Shown: positions 43,222 to 56,190, numbered from the stretch's first letter. The stretch: 64,000 bases of DNA from Mesoplasma sp. JKS002658 (GCF_023566355.1 NZ_JAKNSW010000002.1:1-64000); one strand, 5' to 3'. The notes: generated by a model from the sequence alone, not told the origin. Numbers and translations: made by a program.

Positions 43222-44196
43222 ATGAAAAGTAAAGATGAAATCTTAGCGGAGTTAAAAGCTAATGGGTGAAACTCCAGTGATACTGATAAAGTGGTCGTTG
43301 ACCAGTTAATTCCTGCACTATCTGAGTTTATTCCTTCTCAAGAAAAAGTTTTAAGTGGGTTGTGAGGTTTTGGTTTAGACTATCAAAACCAAGCAACGAC
43401 AAATAAAGAATTATTTATCACCACTACTGACCAGATTTTGATGGCAAGTGTTGATGAGACACAACCACAACAACAAGTTGTGGTTAAACACCATCCCCTG
43501 GAAAATGTCCATAAAGTTTTAATTCAAGATTCACCAAATGCTAATAAACGGGTGGATGTTATTTTAATTATGGTTGATGATACTTGATCAATTGATACCT
43601 TGGTAAGTGATGATTTAATTAAGCATTTCGAAGATAATATGAACCAGTTGCTTCCTCAATCTAAAATTGATGACCAAACTTTTGATATGACCCAAAAAGC
43701 AGAAACAATTAGAATTCAAACTGATGAAGATGATTCCCGTCAAGATGAGGGTCAAACTTCAAAAAAAGGGAATTGATTGACCCATTTATTTAAAAGTTTT
43801 TCTCTTAAGGATATCTTTAGAAACTTAGAATTCTGAAATATGGTTTCCTTAATAGTGGCAGTTGCAGTGTTAATTACTGCTTCAATTGCGACAGCAGGAA
43901 TTACTCGTGAAAGTGTTTATATTCCTAATGGGATCTTTACTTTAGTCTTTGGAGTTATTGGAATGTTGGCAATGATTGTGATTAGTATGGTGCGGTGGGA
44001 TGAAAATAAATTCTCAGCTGATTTATACCGGAGTTTATTTGGTGGTTTAGTTTATTTGCTAACATTTGTTTTTGGAATTGTCTTTTCTACAGGTTCAAGT
44101 TCAGCTAGTGCGTTAGGAGCAGTAGCAATTGTTTTATCAGTTTTATTAATCTTTGATGGTGGTTATACGATTACGCGTCATTATTTAAACTACTAA
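43222..44196 (+). CDS. Membrane protein with a probable bacterial PH-like N-terminal domain
   Basis: 324 residues. The cytoplasmic N-terminal half (about 50-145) has short beta segments (KELFITTTDQILMAS, then HPLENVHKVLIQDS) like YokE-type bacterial PH domains. An acidic linker follows, then four spans (about 206-226, 234-254, 270-290, 292-315). Function unknown. Its own ribosome site is AGAGAAAAG. Confidence 0.55.
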
Positions 44197-44207
44197 AAAG
44201 CTAGAGT

Positions 44208-44230
44208 AAAAAGTGGGTGACCACTTTTTT
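44208..44230 (+). terminator. Terminator
   Basis: A 9-bp stem (44208-44216 with 44221-44229, GTGA tetraloop) followed by a T-run. Confidence 0.8.
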
Positions 44231-44272
44231 ATTTTTAGTACAATTAGAACAAGGTTTAAGAAGGAGAAGAAG

Positions 44273-44992
44273 ATGGAAGTTAATTTTAATCAACTTTTAA
44301 GTCATGATTTAAATCAAATTTATAAAGAAGTAAAGTTCCACTCTGATTATCCTTACCAAGCTGCTGATTTAGTGTTTTTAAAAACTTATCGTGATTTAAC
44401 TACTCTGGTTGAAATTGTTGAGTTTAAAGCACTTTTTGACCAACTAAACAATAGCTTCATTACTGGTACCTGAATTTGTGATGATCAAGTTAAAGCGGTT
44501 TTTCTTGATTCTTATAATCACTTCCAAGGGACTTATACGCAATTAAAAGCTTTATGAAAAATCTATCAAAGTCCCCAAATCATCTTGAACAAAACATCCC
44601 AACTTCAGTTTCAAAAATTAGTTAAGACAACTATTGAAACTCAACTTGGAGCTTTAAACTATCACTTCCAAGAGTTTTATTTAACCTTAAAATCTAGTGG
44701 TGAAGGAAAAGAACTATTAAAGTTATTAACGACAATCTTTCCTGAGTTAATGAAAACTTCTCAAGACTTAGAAACTTTAATTAATTTGATGTATCAATTT
44801 AACCAGAATCAATCAATTTTTGTAAATCAAGAGTTTAGGAGTAAGATAAAGGTTAATCAGTTTAGAGAGTTTAAACTTGCTTTAAAAAAGGTTTTTTACT
44901 CTTTTGAACCATTGATTAAAGTTTATAACCATTGGATTTCACTTGGTAGTTTAACTTTTGATGGTCCAGAATTGATTGATTTGAATAACTAA
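44273..44992 (+). CDS. Unknown alpha-helical protein
   Basis: 239 residues, unrecognised. Almost all helix-prone, with no signal peptide or span. A strong AAGGAGAAG ribosome site precedes the ATG. The next gene starts 9 nt after the stop with its own AAGGAG, so the two are one unit. Confidence 0.65.
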
Positions 44993-45001
44993 GGAGCGAT
45001 T

Positions 45002-46057
45002 ATGCAAACAAACCCTAATTTTAAAAAGCGTTTTTATTACATTAGTAATCGCTATATGAAATTGATTTTAAAAACTAGAAAACTCAAAGCAATTAAAGAG
45101 ATTGTAGTTGATGTTAACCCAGAGCTAAATTGTTATAAAAACTTTGTTATGGAAAGTTTTCAAACCTATGATGTCCATAATCTTAGTTTGAAGGTTTATT
45201 ATTCTTTATTACCCAGTGCTTTTTTAAAGCGCCCCAAACTTTTGAACCAGGCGTTAATCGAATTGAACCAGGATGGTTATATTTATTTACGTAAAAACCT
45301 CTTGCACCATTATTATTTGGTTGATAATCAAAAAACTTGAATTGATTTAACCTGCGGGCAAACAATTAATCCTGATATGACAGATTTAATTCCCTCTGAT
45401 TTGATGCTTGGTCAAGAAACAGGAGAAGACTATAAACTCTTTCATGATATTGATGAAGATACTTTATTATTGATTAATCCTGAAGAAAACGATCAAAACC
45501 AACCTCAGTTTATTGATTCACCAATCACAACAAAGTATTTAACTATCGCTCAAATTGAAGCATTAGAAAAGATGGAAGTGGTCGCTAATTTATTGGCCAA
45601 CGTTTTTGCTAAAGAATGTTTAGAATGTGAAAAGTTAACATCAGTGCAAAAGGCGACCTTAAAAGAAATTATTGAGTATAACAACTGGGTAATTAAAACT
45701 AAACAACAACAGTTTGAAAAACAAGTTTCACCAGATAATCTAACTAAAAAGAAACGTTTAAACAAATCAATTCAACAATCAATTCACCTTGATATAAAAA
45801 ATAGTTTAATTGATTCTCAAACTTGTTTATCAAAAAACAACTACTTTGATGAAAGCTTTAACAAAGTTATTAACCAAGAAAGCAAGAGAATCTTTACTGA
45901 ATTAGGGTGAACAGAAATTAGAAAACTAGTCATTAATGATTATCCTGACTTATTTACTTTTTTAGGTAATTTATTAAGTCAATCAGTCAATAAACAAAAA
46001 TCAAAAATTGCGCTTAAACCAAAACTTAAGAAAAACCAAAACGAGATGTTGCAATAA
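45002..46057 (+). CDS. Unknown protein
   Basis: 351 residues with two TGA Trp codons. Basic N-terminal 110 residues, acidic centre (DIDEDTLLLINPEEND) and a basic C-terminus. The layout of a folded part, acidic linker and helical part recalls DnaD/replication-type proteins, but no motif supports that. AAGGAG lies before the ATG. Confidence 0.6.
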
Positions 46058-46061
46058 TCGC

Positions 46062-46223
46062 TTGCTCAAGTTTGTTGGTCAATTAAGTCATCAAGATTAT
46101 CTTTGATTAATTCAAAAATTTAACAACCAACCCTCTCATCAGAATAGTTTAAAAGCAACTAATCTGAGTAGAGAACAACGAATTGCACTTTTAGAGTTCC
46201 TAATTAAAAAAATATCGTCATAA
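46062..46223 (+). CDS. Possible small protein (53 aa) in a shifted frame after the preceding gene
   Basis: Right after the stop of the previous gene a different frame stays open through one TGA Trp from a TTG at 46062 to TAA 46221-46223, giving a protein-like product (LLKFVGQLSHQDYLWLIQKF..., LSREQRIALLEFLIKK). It has no good ribosome site. It may be a coupled small gene or the true C-terminus of the upstream gene after a frameshift. Confidence 0.35.
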
Positions 46224-46306
46224 ACCTTTGTTTTTATCACGATATTAGTTATAATATTTTTTGTGTGGGTTCAAAACACACGGCAATGTGAAAGGGGGAA
46301 ATAGAC
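46211..46306 (+). promoter_or_regulatory. Promoter and leader of the str operon
   Basis: TATAAT at 46250-46255 with a weak TTTGTT -35. An 8-bp inverted repeat (AATATCGT 46211-46218 with ACGATATT 46239-46246) ends inside the promoter. A small hairpin GTGTG/CACAC (46263-46267 with 46277-46281) would sit at the 5' end of the transcript. AAAGGGGGAAAT is the ribosome site. Confidence 0.5.
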
Positions 46307-46720
46307 ATGCCAACAATTAACCAATTAGTTAAATCTAACCGTGAAAAGAAAACTTGAAAAACTAAAGCACCAGCCCTTAACCGTGGGATTAATACTTTAC
46401 AAAAAAAAGTTACTAAAGTTTCTTCACCACAAAAACGCGGAGTATGTACTCGGGTAGCGACAATGACACCTAAAAAACCTAACTCTGCTTTACGTAAATA
46501 TGCACGGGTAAGATTAACCAACGGGATGGAAGTTAATGCTTATATTCCAGGAGAAGGACATAATTTACAAGAACACTCTGTGGTCTTAATCCGAGGAGGA
46601 AGAGTTAAGGACTTACCAGGAGTTCGTTATCACATTATCCGTGGAACTTTAGATACCCAAGCTGTTAATAATCGTCAACAAGCTCGCTCACGTTATGGAG
46701 CAAAAAAACCAAAAGCTTAA
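46307..46720 (+). CDS. rpsL: Ribosomal protein S12
   Basis: 137 residues. Decoding-centre loops [11 protein letters not shown] and [14 protein letters not shown] are intact, including the Lys residues altered in streptomycin resistance. First gene of the str operon. Confidence 0.97.
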
Positions 46721-46792
46721 GTTGATTATTAAAGTCTTTTAAAAACATGATGAAAATATTAAATAAATTTAGAGAGAAAAAGGAGGGAAACT

Positions 46793-47260
<468 letters not shown>

Positions 47261-47304
47261 TTCAACGGCTTTATTAATTGAAATAGGAGGAAACAAAGAA
47301 AATA

Positions 47305-49374
47305 ATGGCAAGAGAATATGCTTTAAAAGATTACCGAAATTTCGGAATCATGGCTCATATTGATGCAGGAAAAACAACGACCAGTGAACGAATCTTGTTC
47401 CATACAGGGAAAATTCATAAAATTGGTGAAACCCATGAAGGTGCTTCACAATTGGACTGAATGGCTCAAGAACAAGAACGGGGAATTACTATTACTTCTG
47501 CAGCTACTACAGCATTTTGAAAAAACCACCGTTTTAACATTATTGATACTCCTGGACACGTGGATTTCACTGTTGAAGTTGAGCGTTCACTACGAGTATT
47601 GGATGGAGCAATTGCAGTGTTGGATGGACAAAGTGGAGTGGAACCTCAAACTGAAACTGTTTGACGTCAAGCAACTACTTATAAAGTACCAAGAATTGTT
47701 TTTGTTAACAAAATGGATAAGACTGGAGCTGACTTTGAATATTCAGTCAAAACCATTGGTGAACGTTTAGGAGCACATGCTGCTCCCATTCAACTACCAA
47801 TTGGTGCTGAAGATGATTTTGATGGAATTATTGATTTAGTGGAAATGAAAGCTTACCACTATGATGGTGCTCCTAATGAAAACCCTACAGAAATCGAAAT
47901 TCCTGAGAATTTAAAAGATCATGCTCAAGCTTTAAGAATGGAATTGATTGAAGCAGCAGTTGAGTATGATGAAGAATTAATGCTGAAATTTTTAGATGGT
48001 GAAGAAATTAGTATTCCTGAATTAAAAGGCGCAATCCGTAAAGGAGTGTTATCAGCAAACTTCTTCCCGGTGTTAGCAGGTTCTGCTTTTAAAAATAAGG
48101 GAGTAAAATTATTATTAGATGCAGTAGTTGATTATTTACCCTCACCTCTTGATGTTCCTGCGATTAAAGGAGTATTACTTGATGGAAGTGATGATAGTCG
48201 TACTTCAAGTGATGAAGCACCCTTTTCAGCATTAGCGTTTAAAGTGATGACTGATCCGTTTGTGGGAAAATTAACTTTCTTCCGGGTTTATTCTGGAGTT
48301 TTAGAAAAAGGAAGTTATGTTTTAAACTCAACTAAAGACCGAAAAGAACGCGTAGGACGAATCTTACAAATGCACGCTAACCACCGAACTGAGATCGATC
48401 AAGTTTATGCTGGGGACATTGCTGCAGCTGTAGGGTTAAAAGATACAACCACTGGAGACACTTTAACTGATGATTCCCACCCAATTATTCTTGAATCAAT
48501 GGAGTTCCCAGAACCAGTAATTCAGTTAGCTTTAGAACCAAAAACTAAAGCTGACCAAGAAAAAATGGGTTTGGCGTTGGCAAAATTAGCTGAAGAAGAT
48601 CCAACCTTTAGAACTTATACTGACCAAGAAACTGGGCAAACAATTATTGCGGGAATGGGTGAATTACACCTTGATATCATCGTTGATCGCTTAAAACGTG
48701 AGTTTAAAGTCGAATCTAATGTTGGTGCTCCTCAAGTTTCTTATCGAGAAACTATTAAACTACCTGGTAAAGGCGAAGGAAAATATATTAAACAATCAGG
48801 AGGACGGGGATCGTATGGTCACGTTGTCATTGAATTTGAACCTAACCATGACCAAGGTTTTGAATGGGTTGACAAAATTACTGGAGGAAGAGTTTCTAAA
48901 GAGTATATCAACGCTGCTAAGAGTGGTTTAGTTGATGCTCTTCAAAACGGAATTGTTGCTGGTTATCCAATGATTGATGTTAAAGCAACAATTGTTGATG
49001 GGTCAATGCATGATGTCGATTCTAACGAATTAGCGTATAAAATCGCGGCTTCATTTGCCTTGAAAGAAGCAGCTAAGAAAATGCAACCTGTGCTGTTAGA
49101 ACCAATTATGAGTGTCGAAGTAACTGTTCCTGATGAGTATTATGGAGATGTCATGGGAAATATTTCTTCAAAACGTGGTTTGATTGAAGGATCAGAACAA
49201 CGGGGAAATGCTCAAACGATTAAATCTAAGGTTCCGTTGACTGAGATGTTTGGGTATGCAACTGAATTACGTTCTTTCACTCAAGGTCGGGGAAATTACA
49301 CAATGATTTTCTCTCACTATGCTGAAGCACCAAAAATGGTCGCTGAAGAAATTATCAAAAAAAACTCAAAATAA
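47305..49374 (+). CDS. fusA: Elongation factor G
   Basis: 689 residues. G motifs: AHIDAGKTT, the switch region [13 protein letters not shown] and NKMDKTGAD, then domains II-V with the conserved GRGSYGHV segment. It drives translocation. AGGAGG lies 14-18 nt upstream of the ATG. Several TGA Trp codons in the first 140 codons split it in the standard code. Confidence 0.97.
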
Positions 49375-49534
49375 TTGATCATCAAAGTTAGTTCTTGCTA
49401 AGTCAATCAATTATAATTAGAATTAGATAAATAAGAACAAGTTTCGCCCCACTTAGGGGCGGTAGTACCTTACACGTGTAAGGATCGATAATAGTTGATA
49501 AGACTAGCTATCGTTTAAGAAAGGAAATAGAAAA
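49375..49534 (+). promoter_or_regulatory. Hairpin-rich leader between fusA and tuf
   Basis: Within 160 nt: a possible promoter TATAAT (49412-49417), then three consecutive inverted repeats: CGCCCC/GGGGCG (49445-49450 with 49456-49461), a perfect 16-nt palindrome CCTTACACGTGTAAGG (49468-49483), and CGATA-a-TAGT pairing with ACTA-gc-TATCG (49486-49513). GC-rich stems are rare in this AT-rich DNA. AAAGGAAAT is the ribosome site. Confidence 0.6.
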
Positions 49535-50722
49535 ATGGCAAAACAAGCATTTGATCGTAGTTTACCTCACGTTAATATCGGAACCATTGGTCACGTTGAT
49601 CATGGGAAAACTACTTTAACCGCTGCAATTACCAAAGTTTTAGCAGCTGATGGTGGGGCTGAATTTACTGATTACGCCCACATCGATAAGGCACCCGAAG
49701 AAAGAGAACGGGGAATTACTATCAACACTTCTCACGTTGAATACAAAACTAAAAAACGTCACTACGCACACGTTGACTGTCCAGGACATGCTGATTATGT
49801 TAAAAACATGATTACTGGAGCTGCTCAAATGGATGGAGCAATCTTAGTGGTTGCTGCCACTGATGGACCAATGCCTCAAACTCGTGAACACATCTTGTTA
49901 TCACGTCAAGTAGGAGTACCACGTATGGTTGTCTTCTTGAATAAGTGTGACATGGTTGATGACGAAGAATTAATCGATTTAGTGGAAATGGAAGTTCGTG
50001 ACTTATTAAGTGAATACGAATTTGATGGGGATAATACTCCAGTAATCCGTGGTTCAGCTTTAGGAGCACTAAATGGTGATCAAAAATGAATGGATGCAAT
50101 CCATGCTTTAATGGATGCAGTGGATGAATACATTCCAACTCCTGAAAGAGATAAAGAAAAACCATTCTTAATGCCAGTAGAAGATGTTTTCACTATTACT
50201 GGTAGAGGAACTGTAGCTACTGGAAGAATTGAACGTGGACAAGTTAAAGTTAATGACGAAGTTGAAATCGTTGGTTTAACTACTAATCCAAAGAAAACTG
50301 TGGTTACTGGATTAGAAATGTTTAGAAAGTTATTAGACTACGCAGAAGCTGGAGATAATGTTGGTGCATTATTACGGGGAGTTGATCGTAAAGATATCGA
50401 ACGTGGACAAGTGTTGGCAAAACCAGGAACTATTCACCCTCACACTAAGTTGAAAGCCTCAGTTTATGCTTTAACTCAAGAAGAAGGGGGACGTCACAAA
50501 CCATTCTTTAATAAATACCGTCCTCAATTCTACTTCCGTACCACTGATGTTACTGGAGAAGTTCAGTTACCACAAGGAACTGACATGGTCATGCCAGGAG
50601 ATAACGTGGAAATGGAAATCGAATTAATCAAACCAATTGCTGTTGAACAAGGAACCAAGTTCTCAATCCGTGAAGGTGGAAGAACAATTGGAGCTGGAAC
50701 AGTTATTGAAGTTGAAAAATAG
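49535..50722 (+). CDS. tuf: Elongation factor Tu
   Basis: 395 residues. [37 protein letters not shown] and NKCDMVDD are the G motifs; domains II and III follow. Delivers aminoacyl-tRNA. One TGA Trp codon (50087-50089). Confidence 0.98.
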
Positions 50723-50750
50723 TCAACTTAAATTAGTTCAAATCAAGTAA

Positions 50751-50778
50751 ACAACCACTATATAGTGGTTGTTTTTTC
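50751..50778 (+). terminator. Terminator of the str operon
   Basis: A perfect 22-nt palindrome ACAACCACTATATAGTGGTT plus GT (50751-50772) followed by a T-run. Confidence 0.85.
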
Positions 50779-50796
50779 TTTGTCAAGCAAAAATGC

Positions 50797-50802
50797 TATA
50801 AT
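50797..50802 (+). promoter_or_regulatory. Extended -10 promoter of pepA
   Basis: TGCTATAAT, an extended -10 (TGn before TATAAT), 33 nt upstream of the ATG; no clear -35. Confidence 0.6.
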
Positions 50803-50835
50803 CAAGGTAATGATTTTTTAAAGGGAGAAATTTAT

Positions 50836-52206
50836 ATGATTAAATTAAATGCCACTGATGCAAGTGATTTAAAAGTAGTTGTTGCCACTGATGCAGAAAT
50901 TGAAAATAACCACTTTTTAAAAGCTACCAAAGATAGTTTCTTAGTTGACTTTGGTCAAAAAACTGTTTATTTAAAGTTAGATTTGAAAGCAGAAGATCGT
51001 CGCAAGGAACTAAAGAAAGTGATTAATAGTTTAGTTGTTAAAAATGTTGCTAACCTAAGTCTTGATCTTGATGCTTTGATTAAAGTTTATAGCAATGATC
51101 AGTTTAACGCTGAACAAATCTTTAATACGGTTGTAGAAACAATCGCTTTTGTTAGTCACCCTGTATACAGTGATAAAAAAACAAATTCTAAAAAACCAGA
51201 TTATCTTTATAATTTAACAAGTCTTGATGACAAGTTTAATGATTTATTTACTAAAGCATTAATTAAAACAGAAATGGTTAATTATGCGCGTGATTTACAA
51301 GACACTCCCCCTAACTTAGCAACTAGTGAATGATTGGCTGAAAAGATTAAAGCTGATGCTAAAACGATTCCAGGAGTAAAGTTAACAGTTCTGGGTTTAG
51401 AAGAAGCAAAAAAACTGGGGATGGGACTTTTGCTTGCAGTTAACAGTGCTAGTGAGTTTGAACCCCGAGTAGTAATTGCTGAATATAATGGAGAAGCAAG
51501 TAAACCAAAAACTGTCTTGGTTGGAAAAGGGATTACTTTTGATAGTGGAGGTTATAACTTGAAACCTTCTCAATTCATGAAGGGGATGAAGTTTGACATG
51601 TCAGGAGCAGCGATTATGATTTCAACTGTTTTTGCGCTTGCCAAAGCCCAAGCAAAGGCGAATGTGGCTGCGGTAGGAATGTTTACTGATAATCGCATTG
51701 GTGGTCACGGAACTTTACCTGAATCAGTGATCAAATCAATGAATGGTTTAACTGTTCAAATCGATAATACTGATGCGGAGGGTCGTTTAGTTTTAGCTGA
51801 TGGTTTAACTTATGGAGTTAGAGAATTAAAAGCAGAACGTTTAATTGAAGCATCGACGCTAACAGGAGCAATTAGTGTAGCATTAGGTCCCTGAGCAACA
51901 GGTGGATTTACTAAATCTGATGCTTTGTGAAAAGAAGTAAAGAATGCAAGTCTTCAAACTGGAGAAGCAATTTGAAGATTACCAATTTATCCAGAACACT
52001 TAGAAGTGATGAAAAAGACTCCAATTGCTGATTTAACTAATTCTGAACCAGGAAGAAATGCGGGATCTTCAACTGCTGCTGCTTTCTTAAATGAATTTGC
52101 TGAAGGTTTAGATTACATTCATTTAGATATTGCAAGTACTGCTGATGACAGTGATCGTGGTACAGGAGTTTTAGTTAAAACTTTATTTGAATTATTGGCT
52201 AATTAG
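50836..52206 (+). CDS. pepA: Leucyl aminopeptidase, family M17
   Basis: 456 residues. The catalytic half has VGKGITFDSGGYNLKP, the metal/catalytic motif NTDAEGRLVLADGL and a C-terminal DIAST. It releases N-terminal residues from peptides in the cytosol. AAAGGGAG precedes the ATG. Peptide use is supported by pepF nearby. Confidence 0.94.
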
Positions 52207-52216
52207 TCTTTGTCTT

Positions 52217-52234
52217 ACCCCATTTGGGGTTTTT
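52217..52234 (+). terminator. Terminator after pepA
   Basis: ACCCC/GGGGT stem with an ATTT loop and T-run. Confidence 0.65.
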
Positions 52235-52306
52235 CTTTGCAAGAATTGAAAAATGGTATAATTTGCTTAATATCCAAGTTAATGTCTTTGATTAAAGGAA
52301 GGATTT

Positions 52307-52960
52307 ATGGTTAAAAAACAGGTTATTTCAATGTGAATTGACTTTACGAGTGCTTATTCTTACCTTGCTTATACAAATTTAAAAAAAGCTTTAAACCAAA
52401 CCAAGCGTTATGATTTAATCATTGAGTTAAAGTCCTACCAAATGCTTCCAGATTTTGATTCTCAAAATTCTCACCAAGTGCAAGGATTTAAAAAGTTGCT
52501 TCATGATGATCAGAAAACTTTTGAAAATCCTAAGTTAACCCAGATGCTAAAGAGTAATGGTTTGAAACTTGAGTTTAAAAATGTTAAACCACTTAATACT
52601 ATTGATGCGCACCAGTTATTACATTTAGCTAAAACCCTTGATCCGAGTTTTGATTTAACTAACGACTTGGCCCGGGTATTTTTCTTAAATTATTGGAGCA
52701 AAAATAAAAATTTAGCATCAGAGAGTGAACTTTTAAAAATTAGTCATGGTGCTGGCATCGAGCAAAAACTGGTTAAGGAAGTTTTTGCTACTAACGATTA
52801 TTTAAAAGCAGTTTTTCTTGATGAACAAGAGGGAATTAATCAAGATATTCAGGGTGTTCCTTTTATTGTTTTCCCCAATCAAGAAAAACTTTTGGGTACT
52901 TGTAGTGTTGAACAATTAAAAAGAATTATTAGAGAAATTAAACTAATTGATGAAAATTAG
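52307..52960 (+). CDS. DsbA/FrnE-like thioredoxin-fold protein without the CXXC motif
   Basis: 217 residues. The start SMWIDFTSAYSYLAY aligns with the FrnE/DsbA pattern DFxCPWCY, but both Cys are missing (SAYS). The cis-Pro loop GVPFIVF near the C-terminus and the helical insert are kept. Disulfide chemistry is therefore unlikely. SpxH/YjbH-type adaptors are related proteins that bind Spx and ClpXP, one possible role. A TGGTATAAT promoter (52257-52262) and AAGGAAGG lie upstream. Confidence 0.65.
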
Positions 52961-52981
52961 GTCATAGAAAGACAAAAAATA

Positions 52982-54775
52982 ATGAAACGAAAAGATGCGG
53001 ATAAAAAATATCAATGAGATTTTAGTCATTTGTATACTAGTGTTGATGATTGAAAAAAAGATTTGGATCAAATTGAACGCCTTGGTGAAGAACAAGCCAA
53101 GTTCAAAGGAAAACTAAATACCTTAGAAAACTTTAAGTTATTTGAAGGGCATGACCAACAAATGGCATTGATTTTGAATAAATTGGTCGTCTATTTGCAT
53201 TTGGGTGATGTTGACCAAACCAATACTTTATACCAAGAATTAGAAGGTCTTTTAACAAATGTTTGGCAAAAAGTTAACGTTCAAACTGCTTGGGTTGCTC
53301 CAGAAGTAAAAGAAATTGGTGAAGAAACTATTTTGGGATGGATTGATCAAGAGTCTCAATTAGCTCCTTATCGTTTGGGATATGTTAATTTTTTCAAAGA
53401 AGCTGCTCACGTTTTATCTACTCATGATGAAGAGTTACTTAGTAAAGTAGCGCGAAGTCGGGGATTAATTGGGGGAATGTATGATAGTCTTGCTTTTGCT
53501 GATAACCAAGAGCAAAAACTTGTTTATCACGACCAAGAAGTTGTTGTGACTGGAGCATTACAACTCGAAATTATGCAAGATAGTGATCCAGTTAAAGACC
53601 AGAAGTTACGTCAAGAAGTAAATTTGTTAATGAATAAAGGGTTCATTGATAAGAAACATTCTTTTGCTAAAGTTTATGATGGGATTATGCAAAGTTCTAG
53701 TGAAGGGATTAAATTAAGAAATTATCCTAGTGCGTTAGCTGCAAGTTTACAAGGTGATAATGTTCCTGTGGAAATTTATTTAAAGTTACTTGAAGTTGCT
53801 AGAAAAAACATCCAGGTTTTTAAAGATTATAACTTGTTGATTAAAAAAGCCTTTGGTTTAGAAAAATTTTATCCCACTGATCGACAATTAAAATTGGTAA
53901 AAGAATATCACCAAACTTTTAGTGTTGAAGAAGCGCAAACAATTATCAAAGAAGCTTTAAGTGTTTTAGGAGAAGAGTACTTAAAAAATTTAGCAATTGC
54001 TTGGTCACCGCACCGGATTGATTATTATGAAGATACCAATAAAACTAGTGGTGCTTATTCTACGGGAGGAAATGGGGTTGAACCAATCATTTTGATGAAC
54101 TGGGATGATAAGTTAAATTCAGTGACCACCCTTGCTCATGAATCTGGTCATTCGGTGCACACCTTATTTGCTGATGCTACTCAAACCTATCCTTTAAACG
54201 AGTATCCAATTATTCTTGCTGAAGTTGCTTCAACAGTTAATGAACATTTGGTTTTTGATTATTTAATTACCCACACTACTGATAAAAGTGAAAAGATTTA
54301 TCTGTTACAACAACGAATCTTTGATTTAATGTCAACTTTTTATCGTCAGGTACAGTTTGCTGACTTTGAGTATCGTGCACACAGTTTGGTAGAACAAGAA
54401 GTACCCCAAACTGCTGAAAGTTTGGCAAAATTATTTAATGAAGTTCAGCTTGATTATGGTTATGATGTTTTTGATTCTAATCAAGAAAGTGATAGTCAAT
54501 ACGTGTGACCACGAGTATCACACTTCTTCCATTCGCCTTATTATGTTTATAAATATGCAATTGATGTAACAGCAAGCTATAAACTTTATACAGATATTAA
54601 AAACGGTAATACTGATAGTTTATTAACCTTTTTAAAAGCGGGTGGATCAAAAGATCCTTTGGATGTGTTAAAAGATGCCGGAATTGACTTTAGTCAAGAA
54701 ACAACTTATGAACCATTAATTCAAGCAATGCAGGAAATGGTTAATGAACTTGACCAATTGCTAAACCAAAAATAG
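52982..54775 (+). CDS. pepF: Oligoendopeptidase F
   Basis: 597 residues, family M3. The zinc motif is LAHESGHSVHT (HExxH), and the third ligand Glu lies in ILAEVASTVNEH. The M3 sub-domain features RSRG and ISPHRIDYYE-like WSPHRIDYYE are present. It cuts 7-17-residue peptides in the cytosol. It follows the thioredoxin-fold gene by 21 nt. Confidence 0.94.
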
Positions 54776-54780
54776 TTACC

Positions 54781-54811
54781 AATAACCAATCATTTAAAAT
54801 GATTGGTTATT
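54781..54811. terminator. Bidirectional terminator
   Basis: A 15-bp perfect inverted repeat (54781-54795 with 54797-54811) between convergent pepF and the MATE gene, touching the MATE stop codon. Confidence 0.8.
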
Positions 54812-56190
54812 TATTTTTTAATCGCGCTGATTTTGTTAAGAATAAGTCGGAATGCTGATTTTCTTGGTAAATAACCAGGTACTAAGTAATTTCTAAACAT
54901 TTCTTTTTTAAAGAAGAATTGTTGTTGAATTTGACTAATTAAAAAGTGAAGCACCATGCCCCAACCAAACATCAGAATGATTAAATCCATTGTCATTTTC
55001 AAATGGTTGGTCGTATAACAAAGAAACCAAATACCGTAATATCCTAAATTCACTATTAAAGAATTGATCGTATTATATTTTGTTTTTCCTGTACCGATAA
55101 AAAGTGCATCAGGAATAATTGTTAAAGCATAGAAGATATAAAAACCAAACAATTTTAAAACAATTAGAGTAATTTCTTGGTAATTATCAAGTTTTTGAAT
55201 TACTTGGAAAAAACCACTTCAACCAGGAATTGTACAAATTCAAATTAACACAATGAAAAGCAAAATTAAGTAATAATTAGTTTCCTTAGTTTGAAAATAG
55301 TCCTCAGCAGCATCTCGTTTGATCACTTCTGCTAAAGCGGTGATTGGAATTAATAATCAAGTTCAAATGAAATTATTAGCAACCCAATAGTTTCCTTGTT
55401 CATTTACCATATTAACCATTTTCACAACCATTAAAGCATAAATGATATTATCAATAAAAACTTGTAAACCAGAAAAGACTCCAATATGGATTCAATTTTT
55501 CAAAATTCTTCAATCACCTTTTTTAAACCAGGATATTTTTAGATAACCTTGAATTGTTAATAAAACAATACTTAGAACAGTGATAAAAGCATTAGCAGTA
55601 ATGTTTGAATAGGCAACGCCATTAACTTGATAACGGGGAATAAAAACAAAATCTCCAATTACCATAAAGACAGTTTGAAAGATTAAGAAAAGGTAGATAT
55701 TATAACTTTTGTTCACTACGACAAAAATAACATTAATCGTTGCAGGAATGATGCTAATAATAAAGGCGATTGTTTCTAATTGAAGATAATCTTGCACTGC
55801 TTTTAAATCGGTTTCTTCAGGATTCATGAATTTTATTAAAGAATGAGCATAAAAATAAACCCCAATGAAGAAAAGAGTATATAGAAGACAAATAATAATC
55901 CCAATTTTAAAAGTAATGTAGGCAAAACGTTTTTCTCTAATTAGTTTAGTAAGAATCGCGTATAAAGGAATAATTAAAAAAGCTTTAATTGTTTCATCAA
56001 TCAAATCAAATCATTCCATTTGACCGATTATATCTACTCCACTAGTGGAAGTTTGTGAAGAGACTAAAAAAGTTCTGATGGTTGTATAAAGTGCTGGTAA
56101 TAGTGCTAAAGCGCACAGCGCAATAAAGAGTTTTCAATTAAAAGTTTTCAGGTTAATGAAATTCTGTTGAATATAACGTTTAAAGTTCAT
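54811..56190 (-). CDS. MATE-family transporter
   Basis: 459 residues with about 12 hydrophobic spans and an internal two-fold layout. Segments such as NVIFVVVNKSYNIYLFLIFQ in the first half and IIPDALFIGTGKTKYNTINS in the second are MATE-like. MATE proteins export cationic compounds by Na+ or H+ antiport; the substrate is not readable. It starts 6 nt after the kinase gene stop and is the last gene of a leftward HAD-kinase-MATE unit. Confidence 0.8.
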
